DNA of 54,076 nt, taken from JAICYJ01 sp045806525. Its GTDB lineage: Bacteria > Actinomycetota > Thermoleophilia > Gaiellales > JAICJC01. Below, piece by piece: positions 23,976 through 31,488 of the stretch. The stretch lies in assembly GCA_045806525.1 (NCBI GenBank), contig JBJMJD010000064.1:1-54076 (forward strand), in the 5' to 3' direction. The notes below the pieces were generated by a model. It searched no databases. It was not told the DNA's origin and saw only the letters and a list, made by a program, of their open reading frames with translations. How positions within the stretch are numbered: the stretch's first letter is position 1; each line of letters starts with the position of its first letter. A program made the translations under genes and the position numbers.

Positions 23976-24916
23976 AGCACCAGCGCGGCCGCGCCCAGCA
24001 CGCCCGCATCGTTGCCCAACTCCGCGGCCATGATCCGCGCGCCGGCCGTGGCCTTCAGCACGCGCCGCTCGTACTCTTCGCGAGCCGGAGCCAGCAGCGC
24101 CTCCCCGGCCGCCGCGACACCGCCGCCGATCACCACCACCTCCGGGTTGAAGATGTTGACCAGGTTCGCGATGCCGACGCCGAGGTGGCGGCCGACGATC
24201 GCGAACACCTCGATCGCCTCCTCATCGCCGGCGCGGGCACGATCGATCATGTAGCGGGCATCCAGGTCCTCGCCGGCCGCGCGCGCGGCCGCAAGACCGC
24301 CGTGGGGATGGTCGGACGCGATCTGCTGGGCTGCCGCCATCACGCCCGTGGCCGAGGCCAGCACCTCCAGGCAGCCGCGGCTGTTGCAGTGGCCCTGGCA
24401 GTGCGGCCCGTTCTCGTCGATCGACATGTGCCCGAGCTCGACGCCTGACCCGATCGAGCCGCGGTAGAGCCTGCCGTCCAGCACCAGGCCGCCGCCCACC
24501 CCCGTGCCCAGCGTCAGCATCACCATGTTGCGGGCACCCTGTGCGGCGCCGATCCGCCACTCCGCCAGGCAGGCCACGTTGGCGTCGTTGTCGATCTCGA
24601 CCGGCACACCCAGGCGCGAGGCCATTTCGGACTTGAAGTCGAGGTCCTCGAGCGGCACGTTGGTCGAGTCCAGCACGCGCCCGTGGCGCTGGTCGATCTG
24701 CGACGGCAGGCCGAAGCCGACAGCCGACGGAGCGGTGTCCTTGCTCACTGATTCCACCAGTCGCTCGATTGCGCTCAGCAGCACTCCCTGGCTGCGGAGA
24801 TCGGTCGGGACGGCGTTGCGGGAGACGATCTCGAGGCGATCGGACACCAGCGCGGCCTTGATCGAGGTGCCGCCGAGGTCGATTCCGACGGCAGCCTGGA
24901 GGGAGGAGTCGGGCAT
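23972..24916 (-). CDS. ROK-family sugar kinase (glucokinase-like)
   Basis: 314 residues from ATG 24916; an ATG at 24931 would add 5 residues. The phosphate-1 motif is AAVGIDLGGTSIKAALV. Further motifs are IDNDANVACLAEW (catalytic Asp), LTLGTGVGGGLVLDG, and the zinc site GHMSIDENGPHCQGHCNSRGCLE with one His and three Cys. The C-terminal adenosine loop is VVVIGGGVAAAG. This pattern fits a glucokinase or a related ATP-dependent hexokinase. Sugar specificity is inferred only from overall similarity. It is divergent from the LCP gene, with 24 bases between starts, so regulatory signals must be shared. Confidence 0.92.
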   Translation of the reverse strand: MPDSSLQAAVGIDLGGTSIKAALVSDRLEIVSRNAVPTDLRSQGVLLSAIERLVESVSKDTAPSAVGFGLPSQIDQRHGRVLDSTNVPLEDLDFKSEMASRLGVPVEIDNDANVACLAEWRIGAAQGARNMVMLTLGTGVGGGLVLDGRLYRGSIGSGVELGHMSIDENGPHCQGHCNSRGCLEVLASATGVMAAAQQIASDHPHGGLAAARAAGEDLDARYMIDRARAGDEEAIEVFAIVGRHLGVGIANLVNIFNPEVVVIGGGVAAAGEALLAPAREEYERRVLKATAGARIMAAELGNDAGVLGAAALVL

Positions 24917-24940
24917 GGCGGTGGCTAACATAACAGCGCC

Positions 24941-26143
24941 GTGCCCGAGCAACTGAGGTCCAAGCCCTACCGCGTCTACCGCGGCGGGCACGTTCGCAAG
25001 GACGACCCCGACGCCGCCCGTTTCGCCTTCGGCGGATCGGGCGTTGCCACGGCCGACCGCCCGGTCACGCCGCCCGGAATGAGCCGTCCCGGCATGTCCC
25101 GCCCCGGCACGCCGCCGCCTCCCCCGCCGGCGCTCCCCGGACGCCAGGTGGCGACGGTGCCGTCCCGGCGCCGCTTCCGCCCCGGCTGGAAGCGCGGCAT
25201 CCTGCTCGGCGTCGGCGCCATCGTCGTGCTGCTGGTGTTCTGGCTGTACCTCGGCTACCGCTCGTTCTCGAACGAGATAGCCAAGGCCAACGCCCGGCTC
25301 GACCACAAGACCGAGAGGGCGCTGACCCCCGCCGGCAACATCCTGCGGAGCCCGCAGGTGACGCTGGTGCTCGGGTCCGACAGCCGCGGCGCCAACAGCA
25401 CCGCCCGCGCCGACTCGATCGTCCTGATGCGCACCGATCCGGGCAAGCACCTGATCAGCATGCTGTCGATCCCGCGCGACCTCTACGTCAACATCCCCGG
25501 CCACGGCCGCACCAAGATCAACGCGGCCTACGCCTACGGCGGCGCTCCGCTCCTGATCCGGACGATCAACTCGCTGACCGGCCTGCAGGTGAATCACATC
25601 GTGCTGGTCAACTTTGCCGGCTTCAAGGAACTGATCGATTCGCTGGGCGGCGTCACGGTCTACAACAAGCGCAAGATCGTCTCCTCGCAGCCGTTCGATG
25701 GTCACAACTGGGTGTTCCCGAAGGGCACCATCACGCTCGACGGCCGCAGGGCGCTGGCCTATTCACGCATCCGCCACACCACCAACCCGCAGGACACCGA
25801 TATCACGCGCACCGAGCGCCAGCAGCTCGTGATGCAGTCGCTGTCCCACCAGCTGGTGTCGCTCTCGAGCCTCCTGCACCTGCCCTCGATCGGCAGCTCG
25901 CTGGCAAAGCCGCTGACCACCGACCTGTCGGCGAACGAGCTGCTCGGCATCGGCTGGAACAAGTTCCGCGCGAGCCGCACGCTGGAATGCCACGCGGGCG
26001 GCACGCCGCAGGTGATCGGCGGCCAGGATGTGCTGCTGTCGGTGCCGCAGAACCGGCAGGTCGTGCAGATGTTCCTGGGCGAGATCGCGCCGATCCCGGC
26101 GCCCAAGGGCTCGCTCTACGATCCCGGCTGCCAGGTCAAGTAG
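24941..26143 (+). CDS. LytR-CpsA-Psr (LCP) family cell-wall ligase
   Basis: 400 residues from GTG 24941. A cytoplasmic N-terminus of about 85 residues is rich in Pro, Gly and Met, including a short repeat (GMSRPGMSRPG) and a run of prolines. One membrane helix follows (about 86-106, GILLGVGAIVVLLVFWLYLGY), then an extracellular LCP domain from about residue 135. Conserved LCP signatures are VLGSDSRG, RADSIVLMRTDP, SIPRDLYVNIPGHGRTKINAAYAYGG and RALAYSRIRHT...TERQQ, giving the Arg/Asp residues that bind the polyprenyl pyrophosphate head group. LCP enzymes attach wall polymers (arabinogalactan, teichoic acid or capsule) to peptidoglycan. It converges on the FmdB-like gene. Confidence 0.94.
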   Translation: MPEQLRSKPYRVYRGGHVRKDDPDAARFAFGGSGVATADRPVTPPGMSRPGMSRPGTPPPPPPALPGRQVATVPSRRRFRPGWKRGILLGVGAIVVLLVFWLYLGYRSFSNEIAKANARLDHKTERALTPAGNILRSPQVTLVLGSDSRGANSTARADSIVLMRTDPGKHLISMLSIPRDLYVNIPGHGRTKINAAYAYGGAPLLIRTINSLTGLQVNHIVLVNFAGFKELIDSLGGVTVYNKRKIVSSQPFDGHNWVFPKGTITLDGRRALAYSRIRHTTNPQDTDITRTERQQLVMQSLSHQLVSLSSLLHLPSIGSSLAKPLTTDLSANELLGIGWNKFRASRTLECHAGGTPQVIGGQDVLLSVPQNRQVVQMFLGEIAPIPAPKGSLYDPGCQVK

Positions 26144-26158
26144 CCGGCGCCGGGCCGG

Positions 26159-26509
26159 TCAGGCCTCGGCGGCCTTGGCCGGCTTCGCGTCCCCGCTCTT
26201 CGACTCGCTGCCGCCGCTCTTGGACTCGCTGCCGCCGCTCTTCGACTCGCCGCCGCTCTTGGCGCCGTCCGACGACGACTTGGAGTCGGAGCCCGAGTCG
26301 GCCTTGGCCTCGGCCGACGCCGCCGCCTTCTTGCCGCGCCCGTAGTCAGTCGAGTAGAACCCGGACCCCTTGAAGTGGATCGCCACGGGGTGCAGCACAC
26401 GCTGCGCCGGAGCACCGCATACCTCGCACACCGAGACCGCGTCATCCGTGAACTTCTGGATCAGCTCGAAGCGGTGGTCGTTTTCGCAGCGGTACTCGTA
26501 GATCGGCAT
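26159..26509 (-). CDS. FmdB-type zinc-ribbon protein with Ser/Gly/Lys-rich tail
   Basis: 116 residues from ATG 26509. The N-terminal ~45 residues are an FmdB/regulatory zinc ribbon: MPIYEYRCENDHRFEL, then VCEVCGAPAQRV. The first knuckle is C-x3-H instead of CxxC, a variant seen in other Actinobacteria. A short segment (IHFKGSGFYSTDYGRG) is a family hallmark. The rest is low complexity with a repeated GGSESKS unit, encoded by DNA repeats at about 26205-26260. Function of the family is unclear. The upstream spacer has a 13-bp inverted repeat (26538-26578) and a -10-like TAGAAT 10 bases before the ATG. Confidence 0.88.
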   Translation of the reverse strand: MPIYEYRCENDHRFELIQKFTDDAVSVCEVCGAPAQRVLHPVAIHFKGSGFYSTDYGRGKKAAASAEAKADSGSDSKSSSDGAKSGGESKSGGSESKSGGSESKSGDAKPAKAAEA

Positions 26510-26537
26510 CGTCACACAAATTCTACCAGCCACCCGG

Positions 26538-26578
26538 GACGCCGTTGGCAGAGTGCTGCGGCGAGTGCCAACGCCGTC
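26538..26578. promoter_or_regulatory. 13-bp inverted repeat between divergent fmdB-like and GT4 genes
   Basis: Arm 26538-26550 (GACGCCGTTGGCA) and arm 26566-26578 (TGCCAACGCCGTC) pair with one mismatch across a 15-base spacer. The repeat sits between two divergent start codons, so an operator is more likely than a terminator. The inner GAGTGC copies are direct, so this is not a CIRCE element. Confidence 0.5.
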
Positions 26579-26602
26579 GCACCCGGTAGCATGGCCCATT
26601 CG

Positions 26603-27805
26603 ATGAGGATCGCGATCGTCACCGACTTCTACTACCCGACCCTGGGTGGGATCAGCGAGCACGTGGACGGTCAGGCCCGTGCGCTGACCGAGCTCGGCAA
26701 CGAGGTGACTGTCGTCACCGGCCGCAAGCTTGGCGCACCGCCGGTGCAGGACGACGCGATGCCGGTTCCGGAGCCGACCTTCGAGGTGGCAACGATCGGC
26801 ACGTCGATCCGCCTGTACGTGCCGGGCTGGGGCAACGGCGCCGAGACCACTCACACCATCGGGCCGCGGCTGGGCCGCCGACTGGGCGCATTCTTCCGCG
26901 GGCGCGGCTTCGACGTCGTGCACGTGCATGCCCCCTATAACCCGCAGATGCCAGCCTGGGCGATCGACAACACGCCCGACGACGCGCTCTCGATCGCCAC
27001 CTTCCACAGCGTGTTCCCGCAGACGCTGGGTATGGACATCCAGGCCGAGCTGATCCGGCCCGCGATCGAACGGCTGGACGGCCGTGTGTGCGTCAGCGAG
27101 GCCTGCATCGGCTCGCTCACCCCCTACTTCCCCTACGCCTACGACGTGATCCCCAACGGCATCGACACCAACCACTTCTCGCCCGATGCAGAGCCGGTGG
27201 CCGAGCTGATGGGCGACCACCGCTCGATCGTGTTCGTGGGCCGGTTCGACCCCAGAAACGGCGTCGACACGATGATCCAGGCCCACCAGCTGCTGTTCGC
27301 CGAGCGGGGGCCGGCGGTGCGCCTGATCGTGGTCGGCGACGGCCCGCTGCGCCCGTACTACGAGCGCATGGTCAGCGATGCGGCGCGGCCCTACGTGCAC
27401 TTCGCTGGCCGCCTCAACCGCAGCCGCCCCAACTACCTGGTCACCGGCGACGTCTTCTGCACGCCGTGCGATCGCGCCTCGTTCGGGATGGTGCTGCTGG
27501 AGGCGATGAGCTGCGGGCGAGCGGTGGCGGCCAGCCGCATCAGCGGCTTCCAGCTGCTGATGGAGGACGGGCGCCAGGGCTACCTGGTGCACCCGGCCAA
27601 GTCGGCGGAGCGGTTCGCCACGGCTCTGGCTCGGCTGCTGGACGACGGCGCAGGCCGGCAGCGGATGGCGGCCGAGGGACGCCGAACGGCGCTCGAACGA
27701 TATGCCTGGCCACAGGTCGGCGCGCAGCTGGAGAACTACTATGCCGATCTGACGGCAGGACGACGACCGGTATGGGCAAGCGCCAGGTCATCAGCCTCTT
27801 CGTAG
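26603..27805 (+). CDS. GT4-family glycosyltransferase
   Basis: 400 residues from ATG 26603; ATG 26591 adds 4. A GT-B fold retaining transferase. It opens with RIAIVTDFYYPTLGGISEHV (Gly-rich acceptor loop) and has VVHVHAPYNP and ATFHSVFPQT. The donor-binding domain follows: VIPNGIDTNHFSP, IVFVGRFDPRNG, VVGDGPLRPYYERM and the E-x7-E motif in SFGMVLLEAMSCGRAVAAS. This is the pattern of PimA/MgtA-like mannosyl- or glucosyltransferases acting on lipid acceptors at the inner membrane face. The specific sugar is inference. The 3' end overlaps the next gene by 34 bases, suggesting a coupled pair for a glycolipid or wall glycan. Confidence 0.92.
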   Translation: MRIAIVTDFYYPTLGGISEHVDGQARALTELGNEVTVVTGRKLGAPPVQDDAMPVPEPTFEVATIGTSIRLYVPGWGNGAETTHTIGPRLGRRLGAFFRGRGFDVVHVHAPYNPQMPAWAIDNTPDDALSIATFHSVFPQTLGMDIQAELIRPAIERLDGRVCVSEACIGSLTPYFPYAYDVIPNGIDTNHFSPDAEPVAELMGDHRSIVFVGRFDPRNGVDTMIQAHQLLFAERGPAVRLIVVGDGPLRPYYERMVSDAARPYVHFAGRLNRSRPNYLVTGDVFCTPCDRASFGMVLLEAMSCGRAVAASRISGFQLLMEDGRQGYLVHPAKSAERFATALARLLDDGAGRQRMAAEGRRTALERYAWPQVGAQLENYYADLTAGRRPVWASARSSASS

Positions 27806-29646
27806 CGCTCGCCGCCGTCTGGCTGACGGGCGCGGCGGTGCTGGCGGTGGCCCTCGGCGGGCTGTTCGGCGACGTCGTGTTCGCCGCTGCCGTGCTGACG
27901 GCGCTGGTGCTGGCCTGGGCGGCCTTCACGCCCAACAATCCGCTGTTCGGCCGCGTCATCGGCGGCGGCCGGGTGCTGGCCCCGAAGGCGGCGATCACGT
28001 TCGACGACGGGCCCAGCGCCGAGTTCACCCCGCCGATCCTGGACGCGCTGGCGGCGGCGGGCGTGCGCGCCACCTTCTTCGCGCTGGGGCGCCAGGTGCG
28101 GGCCCATCCAGAGATCGCCCGCCGGATCGTTGCCGAGGGCCACGAGCTGGCCAGCCATGGAGACGATCACCGGCTGCTGACGTTCGAAGGGCCGACCGGG
28201 ATCGCCCACCAGCTGCGCGCCCTGGACGATGCTGTCGTCGGTGCGACCGGGGCCGCCCCGGCGCCGCTGTTCCGCGCCCCTCACGGCTTTCGCAGCCCCT
28301 TCCTGGTGCCGGTCGCGCGCCGCCTCGGCTACCGCGTGGTGGGCTGGACGGCGGGCGTCTGGGACACGGCCAAGCCCGGCATCGAGCGGATCGTCGACCG
28401 CAGCGTATCGAGGCTCTATCCCGGCGCGATCCTGCTGCTGCACGACGCCGACGGCTCCGGCAACGGCGACGACCGCTCGCAGACGGTGGAGGCGCTGCCG
28501 CTGATCCTCGAGGCAGGCAAGGAGCAGGGCATCCAGTTCGTGACCATCTCCGAGCTGGCCGGAGAGCTGCGCCCGCACCGGCGCATGGCGCTGCGCGCGA
28601 TGTTGGTGGCCGCGGCCGTGGTCTGCGGCGTGCTGCTCCTGTCCACCAAGCTCGACCTGAAGGCGCTGGGCGGCGTCATCACCGACGCGAGTCCCACGCT
28701 CGTGTTCGCGGCGCTGGCGGCAAACCTGGCGTCAGTGGCCGCCAAGGGACTCACCTGGAAGGCCTCGCTGGACGCGGTCGAGGGTATTCCCGGAGCCGAT
28801 GGAGAGCCCGGCGGACGCCTGAACGTGCACTTCTCAGAGGTGGTGCCGGCCATCTTCATCGGCTTCCTGCTGAACACCGTGCTGTTCGCGCGCCTGGGCG
28901 AGGTGGCGAGGATCTCGGTGCTGCGGCGCAAGCTGAGCGCGCGCGGCGTCGAGGTGCCGTTGCCAACCATGGTCGGCACCCTGGTCACCGAGCAGCTGCT
29001 CTCGGGCGTGACGCTGATCGCCGTGCTGCTGGGCGTGACCGTCTTCGTCTCGGTGCCCGGTTGGGCTGTGAACCTGCTGCTGGTGCTGATCGGCGTCGTG
29101 CTGGTGATCGCCGTGGCTGCGTCTGCGATCGAGGTATGGGCGCGCTACCGCCGCGGCAACGTGCCGACGGAGTCCGACATCGTCGAGCGCTGGTGGCACC
29201 TGCTTGGCATCAGCCTGGGCGCCCTGCCGCTGGCGCTTCGACAGGGCCAGGCCCTGTTCCGGCGGCCGCGGCTGCTCCTGTGGGCGCTGTTCACCTCAAC
29301 CATGTCGTGGCTGGCGCAGATGGTCGGCATCCTGTGGGCGCTCGAGGCCTACGGCATCGAGAAGGGCATCGGCGCGGCGGCGCTCGTGTTCCTGGCGTCG
29401 AACCTGGTCGGCCTGTTCCCGATCGTGCCCGGCAACCTGGTCGTGTTCCAGGGAGCCACGTACACCGCGTTGCAGGTCTACAACGTGCCCACCAACCTCG
29501 CCATCACGTTCTCGATCGGCCTGCAGCTGATCGAGGCAGTCCTGGGCGTCGGCATCGGCTTCTTCTTCCTCAGCTACGAGGGCCTGTCGGTGGGCGAGCT
29601 GCGGGCCGAGGCCGAGGCCTCCAACAGGGTCAGCGACCCGTCGTAG
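27772..29646 (+). CDS. Fusion: polysaccharide deacetylase (NodB) + flippase-like LPG-synthase TM domain
   Basis: 624 residues from ATG 27772. Two N-terminal membrane helices (about 7-50) are followed by a NodB/CE4 deacetylase domain (about 70-265). Its catalytic set is intact: ITFDDGPS (Asp78/Asp79), ASHGDDH (His129 and His133), FRAPHG (Arg168) and LLLHD (His224). From about residue 270 there are eight or so membrane segments with the UPF0104/lysylphosphatidylglycerol-synthase TM signature (EVVPAIFIGFLLNTVLFARLGEVARISVL, LVTEQLLSGVTL, GLFPIVPGNLVVFQGA). The parts normally occur in separate proteins. A joint role in modifying and moving a lipid-linked glycan is inference. The last 73 bases overlap hisA on the other strand. 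Confidence 0.9.
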   Translation: MGKRQVISLFVALAAVWLTGAAVLAVALGGLFGDVVFAAAVLTALVLAWAAFTPNNPLFGRVIGGGRVLAPKAAITFDDGPSAEFTPPILDALAAAGVRATFFALGRQVRAHPEIARRIVAEGHELASHGDDHRLLTFEGPTGIAHQLRALDDAVVGATGAAPAPLFRAPHGFRSPFLVPVARRLGYRVVGWTAGVWDTAKPGIERIVDRSVSRLYPGAILLLHDADGSGNGDDRSQTVEALPLILEAGKEQGIQFVTISELAGELRPHRRMALRAMLVAAAVVCGVLLLSTKLDLKALGGVITDASPTLVFAALAANLASVAAKGLTWKASLDAVEGIPGADGEPGGRLNVHFSEVVPAIFIGFLLNTVLFARLGEVARISVLRRKLSARGVEVPLPTMVGTLVTEQLLSGVTLIAVLLGVTVFVSVPGWAVNLLLVLIGVVLVIAVAASAIEVWARYRRGNVPTESDIVERWWHLLGISLGALPLALRQGQALFRRPRLLLWALFTSTMSWLAQMVGILWALEAYGIEKGIGAAALVFLASNLVGLFPIVPGNLVVFQGATYTALQVYNVPTNLAITFSIGLQLIEAVLGVGIGFFFLSYEGLSVGELRAEAEASNRVSDPS

Positions 29647-30320
29647 AGGGCGCGGCCGATCACGGCGCAGTCGGCGCCAGCCGCAGCCACCGCCCCCACG
29701 TCGGCCGCAGACCCGATCCCGCCGGCGGCCATCAGCAGGCCCGGTACGCGCGGCCGCAGGCGCGCCAGGAGCGTGGTGTCGGGCCCGTCTCCGGTTCCGT
29801 CCCGCTCGATCGCCGTGACCAGGAAGTCGCGCACGCCGGCCTCGGTCAGCGACCGCACGAAGGCCTCGGCCGCGATCCCGGTGTCCTCCAGCCAGCCCGC
29901 CGCCCGCACCGTTCCCTCGCGTACGTCGGCGGCCACCGCCACGCGGGCGGTATCCCGGGCCAGCCGCCCCACCAGCTGCGGCTGCGCCGCCGCCAGCGTG
30001 CCCACAAGCACGCGCGCCACGCCCAGCTCGAGCGCGTCCAGGAGCGCACGTTCGTCGCGGATGCCGCCCCCCACCTGGACGGCCATGCCGGATCCGCCCA
30101 CCAGCCGCCGGATCGCCTCCGCGTGGGCGGGCGGGCGCACGCCGTCACGAGCGGCCGACAGGTCGACCACGTGCAGCAGCGTCGCACCCTGCTCGGCGTA
30201 GCTGGCCGCCACCCGGTAGGGATCGACGGGATACTCCGTGACTTGGTCGTAGCGCCCCTGCCGCAGCCGCACGACGTGACCGTCCAGCAGATCGATCGCC
30301 GGCACCACACGTATTAGCAT
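29574..30320 (-). CDS. hisA: ProFAR isomerase HisA
   Basis: 248 residues from ATG 30320. It isomerises ProFAR to PRFAR, step four of histidine synthesis. TIM-barrel motifs: VVPAIDLLDGHVVRL (catalytic Asp), HVVDLSAARDG, VQVGGGIRDE, VLVGTLAA, TAIERDGTGDGPD (second catalytic Asp) and MAAGGIGSAADV. It lacks the extra features of the dual HisA/TrpF enzyme PriA that I can recall, but PriA activity cannot be excluded by eye. Its 3' end overlaps the deacetylase-flippase gene by 73 bases, tail to tail. Its start faces the yerC-like gene 14 bases away, with shared operator sequence. Confidence 0.95.
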   Translation of the reverse strand: MLIRVVPAIDLLDGHVVRLRQGRYDQVTEYPVDPYRVAASYAEQGATLLHVVDLSAARDGVRPPAHAEAIRRLVGGSGMAVQVGGGIRDERALLDALELGVARVLVGTLAAAQPQLVGRLARDTARVAVAADVREGTVRAAGWLEDTGIAAEAFVRSLTEAGVRDFLVTAIERDGTGDGPDTTLLARLRPRVPGLLMAAGGIGSAADVGAVAAAGADCAVIGRALYDGSLTLLEASASARSSPTDRPS

Positions 30321-30336
30321 GGTAAAATGCTAGCAT
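30315..30336. promoter_or_regulatory. Divergent promoter-operator of hisA and the yerC-hisG operon
   Basis: TAGCAT (30315-30320) and ATGCTA (30327-30332) form a 6-bp inverted repeat with a 6-base spacer. ATGCTAGCAT (30327-30336) is a perfect 10-bp palindrome. On the plus strand TAAAAT (30323-30328) lies 6 bases before ATG 30335. On the minus strand TAGCAT (30332-30327) lies 6 bases before ATG 30320. A protein bound here would block both promoters. It is an AT-rich island in a very GC-rich region. The encoded TrpR/YerC-family protein is the obvious binder. Confidence 0.65.
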
Positions 30337-30631
30337 GATGGCGGAAGCCTGGCGGGACTCGAACATCGACGACCTCTGCGACGCGCTGCTGGTGCTGCGC
30401 ACGCGCGACGAGGCGGCCGCGTTCCTGCGCGACATCTGCTCGCTGCACGAGCTCGAGTCGCTGTCGCACCGCTGGCAGGCGGCCCGCCTGGTGCACGCCG
30501 GCACGCCCTACGCCCGGGTGGCCTCGCAGCTGCACGCGTCCACCGCGACCGTCACCCGGGTCGCCCACTGGCTGAACCACGGCGAGGGCGGATACCGGCT
30601 GGTGCTGGATCGCCTGGAAGCTCCGCGATGA
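30335..30631 (+). CDS. TrpR/YerC-family regulator, probable HisR-type repressor
   Basis: 98 residues from ATG 30335. All helical, with the TrpR/YerC fold: DDLCDALLVLRTRDEAAAFLRDICSLHELESLSHRWQAARLVHAG, then the helix-turn-helix YARVASQLHASTATVTRVAHWLNHGEGGYRL. The S-T-A-T-V-T-R-V recognition helix is typical of the family. Members of this family (YerC) have been linked by comparative genomics to histidine gene control in Gram-positive bacteria (HisR). Here the gene is the first of the his operon, overlaps hisG by 4 bases (ATGA), and is preceded by a palindrome matching a dimeric regulator. Autoregulation is therefore likely, with histidine as probable co-repressor; that last point is inference. 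Confidence 0.9.
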   Translation: MMAEAWRDSNIDDLCDALLVLRTRDEAAAFLRDICSLHELESLSHRWQAARLVHAGTPYARVASQLHASTATVTRVAHWLNHGEGGYRLVLDRLEAPR

Positions 30632-31488
30632 GCCGGCCGTTCCGCCTGGCGCTTCCCTCGAAGGGCCGTATGCACGCGCCGGCCGTCGAGCTGGCGCGTG
30701 CCGCGGGCGTCGAGGTCGAAGTGAACGGGCGCGCCCTCTACCAGCACTGCTCGCAGTGGGACATCGAAGTGCTGTTCGCGCGCTCCGATGACATCCCGGC
30801 GTGGGCCGCGGACGGCGCCGTGGAGACGGCGGTGGCCGGGCGCAACCAGCTGATCGAGTCGAGCACGGACGCCCTGGAGCTGTTGCCGCTGGGCTTCGGC
30901 CGCTGCCGACTGGAGCTCGCGGTCGCCAACGCCTCGCCGGTGCGGCGGGCGGCCGACCTGAACGGCTGCAGGGTGGCAACCGCGTACCCCTCCACGACCC
31001 GGCGCTTCTTCGCCGAGGCGGACGTCGACGTGCAGGTCGTCTCGATCCACGGCTCGGTCGAGCTGGCTCCGCGCCTGGACGCGGCGGAGGCCGTCTGCGA
31101 CCTGGTGTCGAGCGGCGAGACGCTGCGCCAGAACGGGCTGCGCGCGGTCGAGACGGTGCTGGAGTCGGAGGCGGTGCTGCTGGCCCGGCCCGGCCTCGAC
31201 GAGCGCCAGCAGGCGATCGCACGGTCGCTGGCAACGGTGATGGAGAGCGTGATCGCCGCGCGCGGCAAGCGCTACCTGATGCTGAACGCGCCGGACGGCG
31301 CTCTGCAGGAGGTGATCGACCTGCTGCCGGGGCTGGAGTCTCCGACGGTGCTGCCGCTGGCGCGCACGGGCATGCACGCGGTGCACGCCGTCGTCGACCG
31401 CCAGCAGGTGGTGGAGCTGCTGGGCCCGTTGCGCGGCGCCGGCGCCTCCAGCATCCTCGTCCTGCCGATCGAGAACCTGGTCCCGTGA
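30628..31488 (+). CDS. hisG: ATP phosphoribosyltransferase (long form)
   Basis: 286 residues from ATG 30628. It catalyses the committed step of histidine synthesis, joining PRPP and ATP. The N-terminal catalytic domain has FRLALPSKGRM, AVAGRNQLIE, RVATAYPSTTRRFF and the PRPP loop AAEAVCDLVSSGETLRQNGL. The last ~80 residues are the HisG_C regulatory domain (KRYLMLNAPDGALQEVIDLLPG...), which binds histidine for feedback inhibition. No HisZ partner is therefore required. The start overlaps the yerC-like stop (ATGA). The stop shares one base with the hisC-hisB start. Confidence 0.95.
   Translation: MSRPFRLALPSKGRMHAPAVELARAAGVEVEVNGRALYQHCSQWDIEVLFARSDDIPAWAADGAVETAVAGRNQLIESSTDALELLPLGFGRCRLELAVANASPVRRAADLNGCRVATAYPSTTRRFFAEADVDVQVVSIHGSVELAPRLDAAEAVCDLVSSGETLRQNGLRAVETVLESEAVLLARPGLDERQQAIARSLATVMESVIAARGKRYLMLNAPDGALQEVIDLLPGLESPTVLPLARTGMHAVHAVVDRQQVVELLGPLRGAGASSILVLPIENLVP

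Noticed and set aside
24926..24941. Leaderless promoter for the LCP gene (TAACAT, 9 bases before GTG)
   Set aside because: The spacing is longer than in the convincing cases, and the same bases overlap the alternative ROK kinase start. Too ambiguous to list.
26205..26260. CRISPR-like or tandem DNA repeats
   Set aside because: They encode the repeated GGSESKS tail of the FmdB-like protein in frame. The repeats are imperfect, short and without unique spacers.
26550..26572. CIRCE heat-shock operator (GAGTGC motifs)
   Set aside because: The two GAGTGC copies are direct, not inverted, with a 7-base gap. They do not match the TTAGCACTC-N9-GAGTGCTAA form.
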